Shown here one piece after another: positions 31,501 to 39,357 of a stretch of 45,497 bases of DNA. Position 1 is the first letter of the stretch, and each line of letters begins with the position of its first letter. A model generated the notes under the pieces. It saw only the letters and a list, made by a program, of their open reading frames with translations, did not search any database and was not told where the DNA came from. A program made the translations under genes and the position numbers. Source of the stretch: an uncultured Mediterraneibacter sp. (GTDB lineage Bacteria; Bacillota; Clostridia; Lachnospirales; Lachnospiraceae); NCBI GenBank assembly GCA_944376695.1, contig CALWDM010000016.1, positions 1 through 45,497 on the forward strand, given 5' to 3'.

Positions 31501-32646
31501 ATGAAGAGTTTTGATATTAAAACAAGAATTTATTTTGGAGATCAGGCGCTTGACCGACTGACGGAGATACCTTATCAGAGGGTATTGGTTGTGACAGATC
31601 CGTTTATTGCGCAGGGGAGCATGATCGACCTTGTGACAGAACCGTTAAGCAGAGGAAATAAAGAGTTTGAGATATTCAAGGATGTTGTGCCGGATCCTCC
31701 CATCGAAAAGATCAGTGAGGGTGTAAAGAAAATGCTTGAATATAAGCCGGATGTAATTGTTGCAGTCGGTGGAGGCTCCGCCATTGATTCATCAAAATCA
31801 ATCCGTGAATTTGCACTGCGTGTTGATCACTACGCTGAGGTAGGACTGATCGCGATACCGACCACAAGCGGAACCGGATCGGAAGTGACATCTTTTGCAG
31901 TTGTGACTGATCCGAAAGAGCAGGTGAAGTACCCGCTGGTATCCAGAACCATGATGCCGGATGAGGCAATCCTTGATGCGGAGCTGGTAAAGAGTGTTCC
32001 GCCTGCCGTTACAGCAGATACGGGAATGGATGTGTTTACCCATGCTCTTGAGGCGTGTGTCAGCATAAACCGTAACGATTTCTCTACGGCGCTGGCAGAG
32101 AAAGCCATTGAAATATGCGGAGTATTCCTTCTGAGAGCATATTTGGACGGGAGCGACACTCACGCGCGCCAGAAGATGCATTCCGCATCCTGCCTGGCGG
32201 GACTGGCATTTAACTGCGCATCACTGGGACTGAATCATGGAATGGCTCATCAGCTTGGCGCTACGTTCCATATTCCTCACGGAAGAGCGAACGCTATGCT
32301 TTTGCCGCATATCATTGAATTTAACAGTGATATTAACAAACACAGCAAGAGCCGTACAGAATACTTTCCGGCTGTGAAGCGGTATTCTACAGTGGCGCAG
32401 ATCCTCGGGCTGAGCAGTTATAATAAGATTATGACAGTAAGATCTCTGGTAAACTGGGTACAGTTTATGTTAAAAGAGATGGATATTCCGCTGTCTATTT
32501 CTCAGATGGGTACGATATCCGAAGATGAGTACTTTAAAGCAATTGACCACATGGCTGATGCTGCGCTTGAGGATGCGTGTACTGCGACCAATCCGAGAGT
32601 GCCGAGCAAGGCGGATGTAGTCCGGATATATAAAGAACTATGGTAA
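31501..32646 (+). CDS. Iron-containing alcohol dehydrogenase (PduQ/FucO-like)
   Basis: The 381-residue group III alcohol dehydrogenase has the NAD-binding GGGSAIDSSKS (about residue 91), TTSGTGSEVT and metal ligands in the segments DVFTHALEA, LNHGMAHQLG and IPHGRANAM. It would interconvert lactaldehyde and 1,2-propanediol or propanal and propanol with NADH. Unlike the zinc ADH it has no encapsulation-type helix, so it may act outside the shell or enter bound to the aldehyde dehydrogenase, as reported for PduQ. It lies 12 bp after the DeoR gene and ends at a strong terminator. Confidence 0.88.
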   Translation: MKSFDIKTRIYFGDQALDRLTEIPYQRVLVVTDPFIAQGSMIDLVTEPLSRGNKEFEIFKDVVPDPPIEKISEGVKKMLEYKPDVIVAVGGGSAIDSSKSIREFALRVDHYAEVGLIAIPTTSGTGSEVTSFAVVTDPKEQVKYPLVSRTMMPDEAILDAELVKSVPPAVTADTGMDVFTHALEACVSINRNDFSTALAEKAIEICGVFLLRAYLDGSDTHARQKMHSASCLAGLAFNCASLGLNHGMAHQLGATFHIPHGRANAMLLPHIIEFNSDINKHSKSRTEYFPAVKRYSTVAQILGLSSYNKIMTVRSLVNWVQFMLKEMDIPLSISQMGTISEDEYFKAIDHMADAALEDACTATNPRVPSKADVVRIYKELW

Positions 32647-32664
32647 ATAAAAGTTTTTGCATGG

Positions 32665-32699
32665 GCCGTATTCTGTTTCAGGCAGGATACGGCTTTATT
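32665..32699 (+). terminator. Terminator of the microcompartment locus
   Basis: GCCGTATTCTG (32665-32675) pairs with CAGGATACGGC (32683-32693) with one G-U pair and a 7-nt loop, followed by TTTATT. Confidence 0.8.
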
Positions 32700-32711
32700 C
32701 ATTGAAGAGAG

Positions 32712-32721
32712 CAAACGTTTG
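32712..32721. promoter_or_regulatory. LacI-type operator candidate upstream of the ECF gene
   Basis: CAAACGTTTG is a perfect palindrome with the central CG typical of LacI-family sites. The core AAACGTTTG recurs at 35657-35665, in front of the operon divergent from lacI. Confidence 0.5.
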
Positions 32722-32764
32722 AGGAAAAATCAGGGCAAGATTATGGGCAGAATATGGACATTTG

Positions 32765-32773
32765 TGTTATAAT
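32765..32773 (+). promoter_or_regulatory. Extended -10 promoter of the ECF/kinase genes
   Basis: TGTTATAAT at 32765-32773 is a TGnTATAAT element without a clear -35 hexamer. The LacI-like palindrome lies about 45 bp upstream. Confidence 0.45.
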
Positions 32774-32834
32774 CATGGCATCAGAGTTGCGCGTAAAACT
32801 TTGAAAAATAACGAATAAGAGAGGGAAAAGAAAT

Positions 32835-33401
32835 ATGAGAACACGAGTAAAAGAAACAGTACAGAGTGTTACAGCACAAAAAATGATCATATGGGTATTT
32901 TTTATAGCAGCGGGAGTATTGGTCCCCATGGGCTTCCACCGCTTAGGGCTTGGAATTGCGTTTCTGCCCATGCACATCCCTGTGTTTATCGGAGCATTTC
33001 TGTGCGGGCCCTATCTGGGAATGGCGGGGGCTGTGCTTACCGTGCTGTTATCTTCAGTGCTTACCGGGATGCCGCCTATCTTTCCAGTGGGGATCTGCAT
33101 GATGGCTGAGATGGCTGCCTATGCAGGCGTATGCGCGGGAATCATGAGGAAAAAGAGATACAGTATATTATCTCTGTACGCGGCGCTTGTTGCAGCGATT
33201 GCTGCCGGAAGGGTTATAAACGGAATTGTCAATGCAGTTGTTGCAGCACTGTTAGGCGGAAGCTATGGGATGTCTGCATTTGTTGAGGGAACGCTTGTTT
33301 CTACGCTTCCCGGGACGGTTCTGCTTCTGTGCGTGGTGCCGGGGCTTGTGATGATATTAGAGAATATTCTCCGATTCAATAAGCGCGGTGAGAAAGAGTA
33401 A
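32835..33401 (+). CDS. ECF transporter S component (substrate unknown)
   Basis: The 188-residue protein has about six membrane helices and the typical S-component opening IAAGVLVPMGFHRLGLGIAFLP, followed by MHIPVFIGAFLCGPYLG and SVLTGMPPIFPVG. It would bind a small molecule and work with a shared energising module (EcfT, EcfA, EcfA'), none of which is in this window. The next gene encodes a P-loop kinase, so the imported compound is probably phosphorylated on entry. Vitamin, nucleoside or sugar-like substrates are all possible. Confidence 0.78.
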   Translation: MRTRVKETVQSVTAQKMIIWVFFIAAGVLVPMGFHRLGLGIAFLPMHIPVFIGAFLCGPYLGMAGAVLTVLLSSVLTGMPPIFPVGICMMAEMAAYAGVCAGIMRKKRYSILSLYAALVAAIAAGRVINGIVNAVVAALLGGSYGMSAFVEGTLVSTLPGTVLLLCVVPGLVMILENILRFNKRGEKE

Positions 33402-33435
33402 GGAATATATCAGGTAATGGGTGAGATGACACAGG

Positions 33436-34524
33436 ATGAGAGAATATATTTTGGAACACTTGGAACGATATCCTATGATGGAGATTCCCGATGTGGTAAA
33501 GCTGCTGTACCAAAGTGAATTTGGGGGCGGGCACATAATAAAGGATCCTGAATCCAGTCTGAAAAGACTGGAGCGGGAGTGCCGGGAGTATGCCGGTGAA
33601 AGGAATCCTCTTAAATGGGAGAGAATCGGCAATTATATGGGACGGCTTTTTCTGGGAGGAGTCACGGATCATCTCAGCCTTGAGACGGTGAATCGTCTTT
33701 TTGTAAACACAGCCCAGAAGGTGAATTCCAGCCCGGAGGCTCTTGAAAAAAAGCTGGCGCAGCTTATGCAGATGTCTGAACAGGAAAGCATTCCTTTCGG
33801 ATATGAGGAGCTGAAAACATGGCTTGACGGCTACCGTGCCAAAGGGTATCCGCTGATTCATCATTCGGATGTCTACAGAAAGCTCTACCATCCGTCTTAC
33901 AGAGTCATCAGTGAGGATTACCTCTTATACCTGAGTCTGTTTGAGGCGGTTGACCGGGGACTGAAAAAAAAGAGCCCTCTCGTCATTGCAGTCGATGGCC
34001 GCTGCGGAAGCGGGAAGAGCTGGATCGCAAGACTTCTGTCTGGAGTTTATCCAAGCTCTGTCATTCACATGGATCACTTCTTTTTGAGACCGGTCCAGAG
34101 AACCGAGGACAGGCTGAAAGAACCCGGGGGAAACATTGATTATGAGCGCTTTATGGATGAGGTCATAAAGCCGCTGAAAGCAGGAAAGAGTGTGTTTGAT
34201 TATCAGCGCTATGATTGTGCGACCGGCGGCTTTTCTGGCCGGATCCGCGTCCGAAAGCGGGATCTGGTCATAGTCGAAGGCACGTATAGCTGTCACCCTC
34301 TTTTTTGCAGCTGCTATGATATGAAGGTGTTTTCGGATATTGGGCCGAAAAGACAGAAAGAACGCATATTAAAGCGAAATGGAGCTCACATGCTACGCCG
34401 ATTTATTGATGAGTGGATTCCGAAAGAGGAGATTTATTTCGACACATTTCGGATAAAAGAAATATGTGACCTTGTTTTAGAAGAAAACAAACAGAGCCTC
34501 GTGCAGCCGGGAACTACGGAGTGA
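33436..34524 (+). CDS. Two-domain protein: unknown N-terminal domain plus uridine-kinase-like P-loop kinase
   Basis: The 362-residue protein has an N-terminal helical domain (about 1-175, with DVVKLLYQSEFGGGHII) that I cannot assign. The C-terminal kinase has Walker A GRCGSGKSW (about residue 191), the DHFFLRP segment with the acceptor-binding aspartate, GGNIDYERF and a Walker B-like VIVEGTYS. It belongs to the uridine kinase/phosphoribulokinase superfamily, but the substrate is unknown. It follows the ECF S component by 34 bp, suggesting coupled import and phosphorylation. Its 3' end overlaps the convergent lacI gene by 11 bp. Confidence 0.75.
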   Translation: MREYILEHLERYPMMEIPDVVKLLYQSEFGGGHIIKDPESSLKRLERECREYAGERNPLKWERIGNYMGRLFLGGVTDHLSLETVNRLFVNTAQKVNSSPEALEKKLAQLMQMSEQESIPFGYEELKTWLDGYRAKGYPLIHHSDVYRKLYHPSYRVISEDYLLYLSLFEAVDRGLKKKSPLVIAVDGRCGSGKSWIARLLSGVYPSSVIHMDHFFLRPVQRTEDRLKEPGGNIDYERFMDEVIKPLKAGKSVFDYQRYDCATGGFSGRIRVRKRDLVIVEGTYSCHPLFCSCYDMKVFSDIGPKRQKERILKRNGAHMLRRFIDEWIPKEEIYFDTFRIKEICDLVLEENKQSLVQPGTTE

Positions 34525-35542
34525 GACGGGGCTCTGCGCATGTCTCGCGCCACACAATGGAAAATGGCAGATTGATCTTCATATGCAGGCGGTGTCCGCC
34601 CTCGATTCTGTCAATCAGAATTTTGGCCGCGGTTTTTCCCATTTCTTCGATCGGAATATGTACGGTCGTAAGCAGAGGGGTGATGTACTGGACGACATCA
34701 ATATCATCAATGCCGATCACGGACACATCTTTTGGGATGCGCACCTTGTTTTCCTGAAGTGCGCGTATGGTACCTATGGCTGTAGTGTCATTGGAGCAGA
34801 AGATGGCGGTGAAGTCCCGGCTCTTCTTGAGCAGCCGGAGCGTGCCCTGGTATCCGCCCTCTGTAGTCATGGGAGAGTTTACGACAAACTCACGTCTTAA
34901 GGGCAGTCTTTTAGCGGAAAGAGCAGCGCAGTATCCCTCATATCTGTTTTCGTCCCGTGTTTCTCCAATGTACGCAATTCGCGTGTGCCCGATCTCAAAC
35001 AGTTTTTCCATAATAGAGACGGCTGCCTGATACCCGTCGCAGATGACCTGATCATATTTTGCATTCAGCGTGTTTAGTCCGCTGTACACTACATAATTAA
35101 AATGTTTTTTCAGGAAGCTGAGCATCTGCCGGTTACACCGGCCGAGAACCGCGACTCCGTCCACCTGATTTTCCGTGATAAGACGAAATACAGCAGGGTT
35201 GTCTATGTCGAGGAAGGTGATCAGGTGTTTCACTATATAATTGTGATGAAACGCCTCTTCTTCGATCCCCCTTGCCAGAGTAGAGAAGAAGATATCTTTC
35301 ATCGGATCTTCTGAGCGTGCAAAGATACAGGCGATGGAGCGGGTCGGCTTTTTTGAAGACCTGCTGTTTCCTGTTTTCAGATCCCGGGCGGCCGCGTTTG
35401 GGGAATATCCGGTTCTGCGGACGATCTCCCATATTTTATCCTGAACTTCTTTGCTGGCTGCGGAAGCGCCTTTCTGATTAATCACTCTTGATACGGTGGA
35501 GATAGATACACCGGCTTCTTTTGCAATATCTTTTAAAGTCAT
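34514..35542 (-). CDS. LacI-family transcriptional regulator
   Basis: The 342-residue repressor has an N-terminal helix-turn-helix MTLKDIAKEAGVSISTVSRVIN with hinge helix (about 1-60) and a periplasmic-binding-like effector domain (about 75-335; CSNDTTAIGTIRAL, VIGIDDIDVVQYITP). It is divergent from the pfk-to-nagA operon and most likely controls it through the AAACGTTTG site at 35657. The ATG at 35542 is preferred over 35569 because AGAGG lies 6 bp before it and it matches the family start. The inducer is unknown. Confidence 0.87.
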   Translation of the reverse strand: MTLKDIAKEAGVSISTVSRVINQKGASAASKEVQDKIWEIVRRTGYSPNAAARDLKTGNSRSSKKPTRSIACIFARSEDPMKDIFFSTLARGIEEEAFHHNYIVKHLITFLDIDNPAVFRLITENQVDGVAVLGRCNRQMLSFLKKHFNYVVYSGLNTLNAKYDQVICDGYQAAVSIMEKLFEIGHTRIAYIGETRDENRYEGYCAALSAKRLPLRREFVVNSPMTTEGGYQGTLRLLKKSRDFTAIFCSNDTTAIGTIRALQENKVRIPKDVSVIGIDDIDVVQYITPLLTTVHIPIEEMGKTAAKILIDRIEGGHRLHMKINLPFSIVWRETCAEPRLTP

Positions 35543-35597
35543 ATTATCCTCTTTCGTGATACATTTCATGTTTTGTTAAAAATTAGACATAAAAAGA

Positions 35598-35634
35598 GAT
35601 TAGATATATTTTATATTATAAAATATATCTAATC
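35598..35634. repeat. 37-bp perfect AT-rich palindrome
   Basis: Arms of 18 bp (35598-35615 and 35617-35634) are exact reverse complements around a single central T, beginning GATTAGATATATTTTA. It lies between lacI and the divergent operon and could be an operator, a cruciform or a structured 5' leader of lacI. Confidence 0.85.
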
Positions 35635-35656
35635 AAAAAACCAGAAATATCGGTGA

Positions 35657-35665
35657 AAACGTTTG
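35657..35665. promoter_or_regulatory. LacI-type operator candidate of the divergent operon
   Basis: AAACGTTTG within GTGAAAACGTTTGGG, with the same core as 32712-32721. It lies about 40 bp upstream of the extended -10 at 35697-35705. Confidence 0.5.
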
Positions 35666-35696
35666 GGTAAATAATAAACTGCATAAATTTTCTTTG

Positions 35697-35705
35697 TGTT
35701 ATTAT
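35697..35705 (+). promoter_or_regulatory. Extended -10 of the pfk-nagA operon
   Basis: TGTTATTAT at 35697-35705 fits TGnTAtnaT without a clear -35 hexamer. The leader to the GTG start is about 30 nt. Confidence 0.4.
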
Positions 35706-35742
35706 AGAGAAAAGATAAGAAACATACAAAGGAGGGGCGTGT

Positions 35743-36927
35743 GTGAAAGATAATGTACTCGTCATTCATGGGGGAGGCCCCACACCGGTGATTAACTCAT
35801 CCCTATATGGCGTGATAAAACAGGCGGAGGAGAGCGGCCGGATAGGAAAGGTGTACGGTGCGCTCGGCGGAACTGCGGGAGTGTTGAAAGAAGATTTTCT
35901 CGATCTGCTGCAGATTCCGGAAAAGGAGCGAAAGCTTCTGCTGAGGACGCCGGCTTCGGTAATTGGATCTTCCCGGTTTGCTCTGGAGGAGGAAGATTAC
36001 TCCATAATGCCCCATATATTTAGAAAATATGGGATACGATACGTGCTTCTTAACGGCGGGAACGGTACGATGGATACCTGTGGAAGGATCAGCCGTGCAT
36101 GCGGTGGAGATATTAAGGTAGTAGGAATTCCCAAAACGATTGACAATGATATTGCAGTGACAGACCACACTCCGGGATACGGCAGCGCAGCTCGATATCT
36201 GGCGGGAACGGTCCATGAAGTGGGAGAGGATGTCAGATCCCTGCCTATCCATGTATGCATCGTCGAAGCAATGGGGCGAAATGCCGGATGGCTGACAGCT
36301 TCAGCAGCCCTTGCAAGGAAGAAAAAAGGGGATGCTCCTCATTTGATTTATCTGCCGGAAAGACCGTTTAATGAAGAAGGATTTTTAAAAGACGTAAAAG
36401 AACTGTATGATAAGCAGGGACAGGCTGTGGTCGTAGTAAGCGAAGGGCTGAAAAATGAAAAAGGAAGTCCTGTGGCAGAGCCGATCTACAAAACAGAACG
36501 GGCAGTCTATTATGGAGATGTAGGAGCATACCTTGCGAATCTGGTTGTGCGCAGACTTGGCATCAAAGCCCGGAGCGAAAAGCCTGGAATCTGTGGAAGG
36601 GCATCTGTGCCGTGGCAGTCAAAGACAGACTGTGATGAGGCTGTCCTTGCAGGCCGGGAGGCGCTGCGCGCCGCTATGGAAGGGGAGAGCGGCATTATGA
36701 TTGGACTCAGAAGAAAAGAAAATACTGACGGAACATATCAAGCAGAGACGTTCCGCATTCCTATAGAAGAAGTCATGATGCATGAAAAAACCTTGCCGGA
36801 TGAATATATCAATGCGAAAGGCAACGATATCACTGAGGCATTTGTCCGCTGGTGCCGTCCGCTGACCGGAGAAGGAGTTCCTGAGTTTCTGAGCCTGGAC
36901 AAATATGAAAAGGAGAAGAAAAGATGA
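35743..36927 (+). CDS. 6-phosphofructokinase-family kinase, divergent
   Basis: The 394-residue PfkA-superfamily protein has VIHGGGPTPVINSSLYG (glycine-rich donor loop), GGNGTMDT (near residue 107), the catalytic PKTIDND (near 131) and EAMGRNAGW (near 171). The lysine in PKTIDND is typical of PPi-dependent or group III enzymes, whereas the glycine in GGNG resembles ATP-type enzymes, so donor use is unclear. It begins with GTG at 35743 behind AAAGGAGGGG. As first gene of an operon with NagB-, aldolase- and TIM-like genes, it should phosphorylate C1 of a ketohexose 6-phosphate or an analogue. Confidence 0.82.
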   Translation: MKDNVLVIHGGGPTPVINSSLYGVIKQAEESGRIGKVYGALGGTAGVLKEDFLDLLQIPEKERKLLLRTPASVIGSSRFALEEEDYSIMPHIFRKYGIRYVLLNGGNGTMDTCGRISRACGGDIKVVGIPKTIDNDIAVTDHTPGYGSAARYLAGTVHEVGEDVRSLPIHVCIVEAMGRNAGWLTASAALARKKKGDAPHLIYLPERPFNEEGFLKDVKELYDKQGQAVVVVSEGLKNEKGSPVAEPIYKTERAVYYGDVGAYLANLVVRRLGIKARSEKPGICGRASVPWQSKTDCDEAVLAGREALRAAMEGESGIMIGLRRKENTDGTYQAETFRIPIEEVMMHEKTLPDEYINAKGNDITEAFVRWCRPLTGEGVPEFLSLDKYEKEKKR

Positions 36928-37778
36928 AGCATATATGTCTGAATTTAAAGAGGTTCGATGTTCCGGGAAGATTTGGAGGAGTCAACGGCATTGCCCCTGT
37001 AGCTGAATGGGGAGCATATATCGTGCATCAGACGGAAAAGATCCTGCGGTCTTACGACAGTGGAAAGGCTAAGTTTACTATGTATTTTCCCGAAGCCCAT
37101 ATACTGGGAGCGTCGGCAGCGTTAAGCGCTGACAGCCCTATCCGTATCGGATGTCAGGGCGTGTATCGTGAGAATACAGCTGCAGGCGGAAATTTCGGAG
37201 CATTTACCACCAACCGGCCAGCCAGCGCCGCCAAAGCGCTTGGCTGCAGCAGTGTCATCATCGGACATTGTGAGGAGCGCAGGGATAAGGCCGGCATTAT
37301 GGAAATGGGAGGGGCAGCCAAATCTGAAGCTCTCAACCGTATATTAAACAGAGAGATCCGAGCTGCTGTATCGGAAGGGCTGGACGTACTTTACTGCATC
37401 GGAGAGACAGAGGCAGAACAGCCCTGTTGGAAAGAAGTGCTGGAAGAGCAGCTCCTGATCGGACTTGAAGGGGTGGATAAAGACCGGATTGTGATTGCAT
37501 ATGAGCCTGTGTGGGCCATCGGCCCGGGGAAGACGCCTCCCGGGCGTGACTATATTGTGAAAATTGCTGAATATGTAAAAACTATAACAGGGGGAATGGA
37601 TGTTATATATGGGGGAGGACTAAAGCAGGACAATGCGGGAATGCTGGCAACAATTCCCGAGATTGACGGAGGGCTGATCGCCCTGACCAGATTTGATGGA
37701 GAGATTGGCTTCTACCCAGATGAATATCTGGATATCATCCGGATCTATTTGGAAAACTGTGGTGGACATCTATCATAG
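36924..37778 (+). CDS. Triosephosphate isomerase-like protein, divergent
   Basis: The 284-residue TIM-family protein is longer than the usual 250. Catalytic positions appear retained: Asn/Lys in CLNLKRFD, His in IIGHCEERR and Glu in AYEPVWAIGPGKTP. The phosphate-gripping loops differ: GGG instead of GGS in YGGGLKQDNA, and GGLIALTRFDG where TIM has GALVGGASL. The last change recalls tetrulose-phosphate isomerases of the EryH type. It may isomerise a triose or tetrose other than GAP. It overlaps the PFK-like gene by 4 bp (ATGA). Confidence 0.75.
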   Translation: MKHICLNLKRFDVPGRFGGVNGIAPVAEWGAYIVHQTEKILRSYDSGKAKFTMYFPEAHILGASAALSADSPIRIGCQGVYRENTAAGGNFGAFTTNRPASAAKALGCSSVIIGHCEERRDKAGIMEMGGAAKSEALNRILNREIRAAVSEGLDVLYCIGETEAEQPCWKEVLEEQLLIGLEGVDKDRIVIAYEPVWAIGPGKTPPGRDYIVKIAEYVKTITGGMDVIYGGGLKQDNAGMLATIPEIDGGLIALTRFDGEIGFYPDEYLDIIRIYLENCGGHLS

Positions 37779-37811
37779 GGGCGACAGAAAAACCGGAGAG
37801 GAAGGTAAAAT

Positions 37812-39299
37812 ATGAGATTAGATTTTGAATATGGACATGGAACAGTAAGTGCAGAGCTTCCGGACAATACGGATGTCTTTATTCCGGGTGTGACAGTGCC
37901 GGATCCGCCTTATATTCCTGAAGAAGAGCTGGAGGAAAAGACGCTGGAATCCATTCGCAATCCCATAGGGATGGAGCCGCTGTCGGCTCTGGCCAAAAAA
38001 GGATCGAAGGTGACGATCGTATTTCCGGACCGTGTAAAAGGAGGAGAGCAGCCTACGTCACACAGAAAAGTGTCTATCAGGCTGATCCTGCAAGAATTAT
38101 ATGCCGCCGGAGTAGAAAAAAAGGATATCCTGCTGATCTGCTCTAACGGGCTGCACAGGAAAAATACGGAAAAAGAAATATACAATATTCTCGGGAAAGA
38201 GCTGTTTCATGAGTTCTGGTATACTCACCAGATCATCAATCACGACAGTGAAGATTATGAACACCTTGTAGACCTGGGGACAACAGACAGAGGGGATCCG
38301 GTGATCATGAACAAATACGTTTATGACAGTGACGTAGCGGTTCTCATAGGACATACTCAGGGGAATCCATATGGCGGATATTCGGGCGGCTACAAGCACT
38401 GTGCAACAGGGATCACCCACTGGAGGTCGATCGCGTCCCACCATGTGCCGGAGGTCATGCACCGGAAAGATTTCACCCCGGTCAGCGGCAAATCTCTGAT
38501 GCGCACAAAGTTTGATGAGATCGGCATGCACATGGAAAAGTGTATGGGCAAAAAGTTTTTCTGCTGTGATGCAGTGCTGGATACAAAATCCCGTCAGATT
38601 GAGATTAACAGCGGCTATGCTGCAGAGATGCAGCCCCGCTCATGGAAAATGGCGGATAAGAGGACTTATGTACCGTGGGCGAAGCAGAAATATGATGTTA
38701 TGGTATTCGGAATGCCCCAGTTTTTCCACTATGGAGACGGAATGGGAACGAATCCGATCATGCTGATGCAGGCCATATCTGCCCAGGTTATCCGACACAA
38801 AAGAATCATGAAAGATAACTGTGTTATCATCTGTACATCTGCCTGTAACGGATATTTTCATGATGAATTGTGGCCTTATCTGAGGGAATGCTACGAGATG
38901 TTCCAAAAAGATGGGATGAATGTACTGACAGATATGAACCGGTACGGAGAATATTTTGCCACAAATGAGGAGTATATACGCAAATATCGGTTCTGCAATG
39001 CCTTTCATCCTTTCCACGGATTTTCCATGATGAGCTGTGGACAGATCGCGGAAATGAACACGGCGGCAATCTATCTGTGCGGTGCGGAGCAGCCCGGATA
39101 TGCACGTGGAATGGGGCTTAAAACACGGGCAACGATAGAGGAGGCTCTGGAGGATGCGAAGAAGAAATATGTGGGAGAGAGTCCTTCCATACTCGCTCTT
39201 CCCCAGACCTTTAAGCTGAGCGCGGTGCATCTGATGCTGGAAAACGAGACTTATGGAAGAGAGGAAGATTACATGCATATGGTGCATCATCATATGTAA
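37812..39299 (+). CDS. LarA-family (nickel-pincer racemase/epimerase-like) protein
   Basis: The 495-residue protein is a lactate-racemase superfamily member, longer than LarA (about 424). Recognisable landmarks are the segment SNGLHRKNTEKE (His matching LarA His108), GGYSGGYKHCATG (Lys matching the cofactor-binding Lys184) and SIASHH (His matching His200). The second catalytic base, His174 in PHFFAGFSGG of LarA, aligns with Asn in GNPYGGYSGG. Family members racemise or epimerise 2-hydroxy acids using a nickel-pincer nucleotide made by LarB, LarC and LarE, none of which is encoded here. The substrate is unknown; the changed residue suggests altered chemistry. The His-rich C-terminus HMVHHHM may bind metal. 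Confidence 0.75.
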   Translation: MRLDFEYGHGTVSAELPDNTDVFIPGVTVPDPPYIPEEELEEKTLESIRNPIGMEPLSALAKKGSKVTIVFPDRVKGGEQPTSHRKVSIRLILQELYAAGVEKKDILLICSNGLHRKNTEKEIYNILGKELFHEFWYTHQIINHDSEDYEHLVDLGTTDRGDPVIMNKYVYDSDVAVLIGHTQGNPYGGYSGGYKHCATGITHWRSIASHHVPEVMHRKDFTPVSGKSLMRTKFDEIGMHMEKCMGKKFFCCDAVLDTKSRQIEINSGYAAEMQPRSWKMADKRTYVPWAKQKYDVMVFGMPQFFHYGDGMGTNPIMLMQAISAQVIRHKRIMKDNCVIICTSACNGYFHDELWPYLRECYEMFQKDGMNVLTDMNRYGEYFATNEEYIRKYRFCNAFHPFHGFSMMSCGQIAEMNTAAIYLCGAEQPGYARGMGLKTRATIEEALEDAKKKYVGESPSILALPQTFKLSAVHLMLENETYGREEDYMHMVHHHM

Positions 39300-39357
39300 T
39301 ACATGCGGTAATTATGGCGCAGTTGGATCATACAGGAGAAAGGGAGGAGGCATAAGT

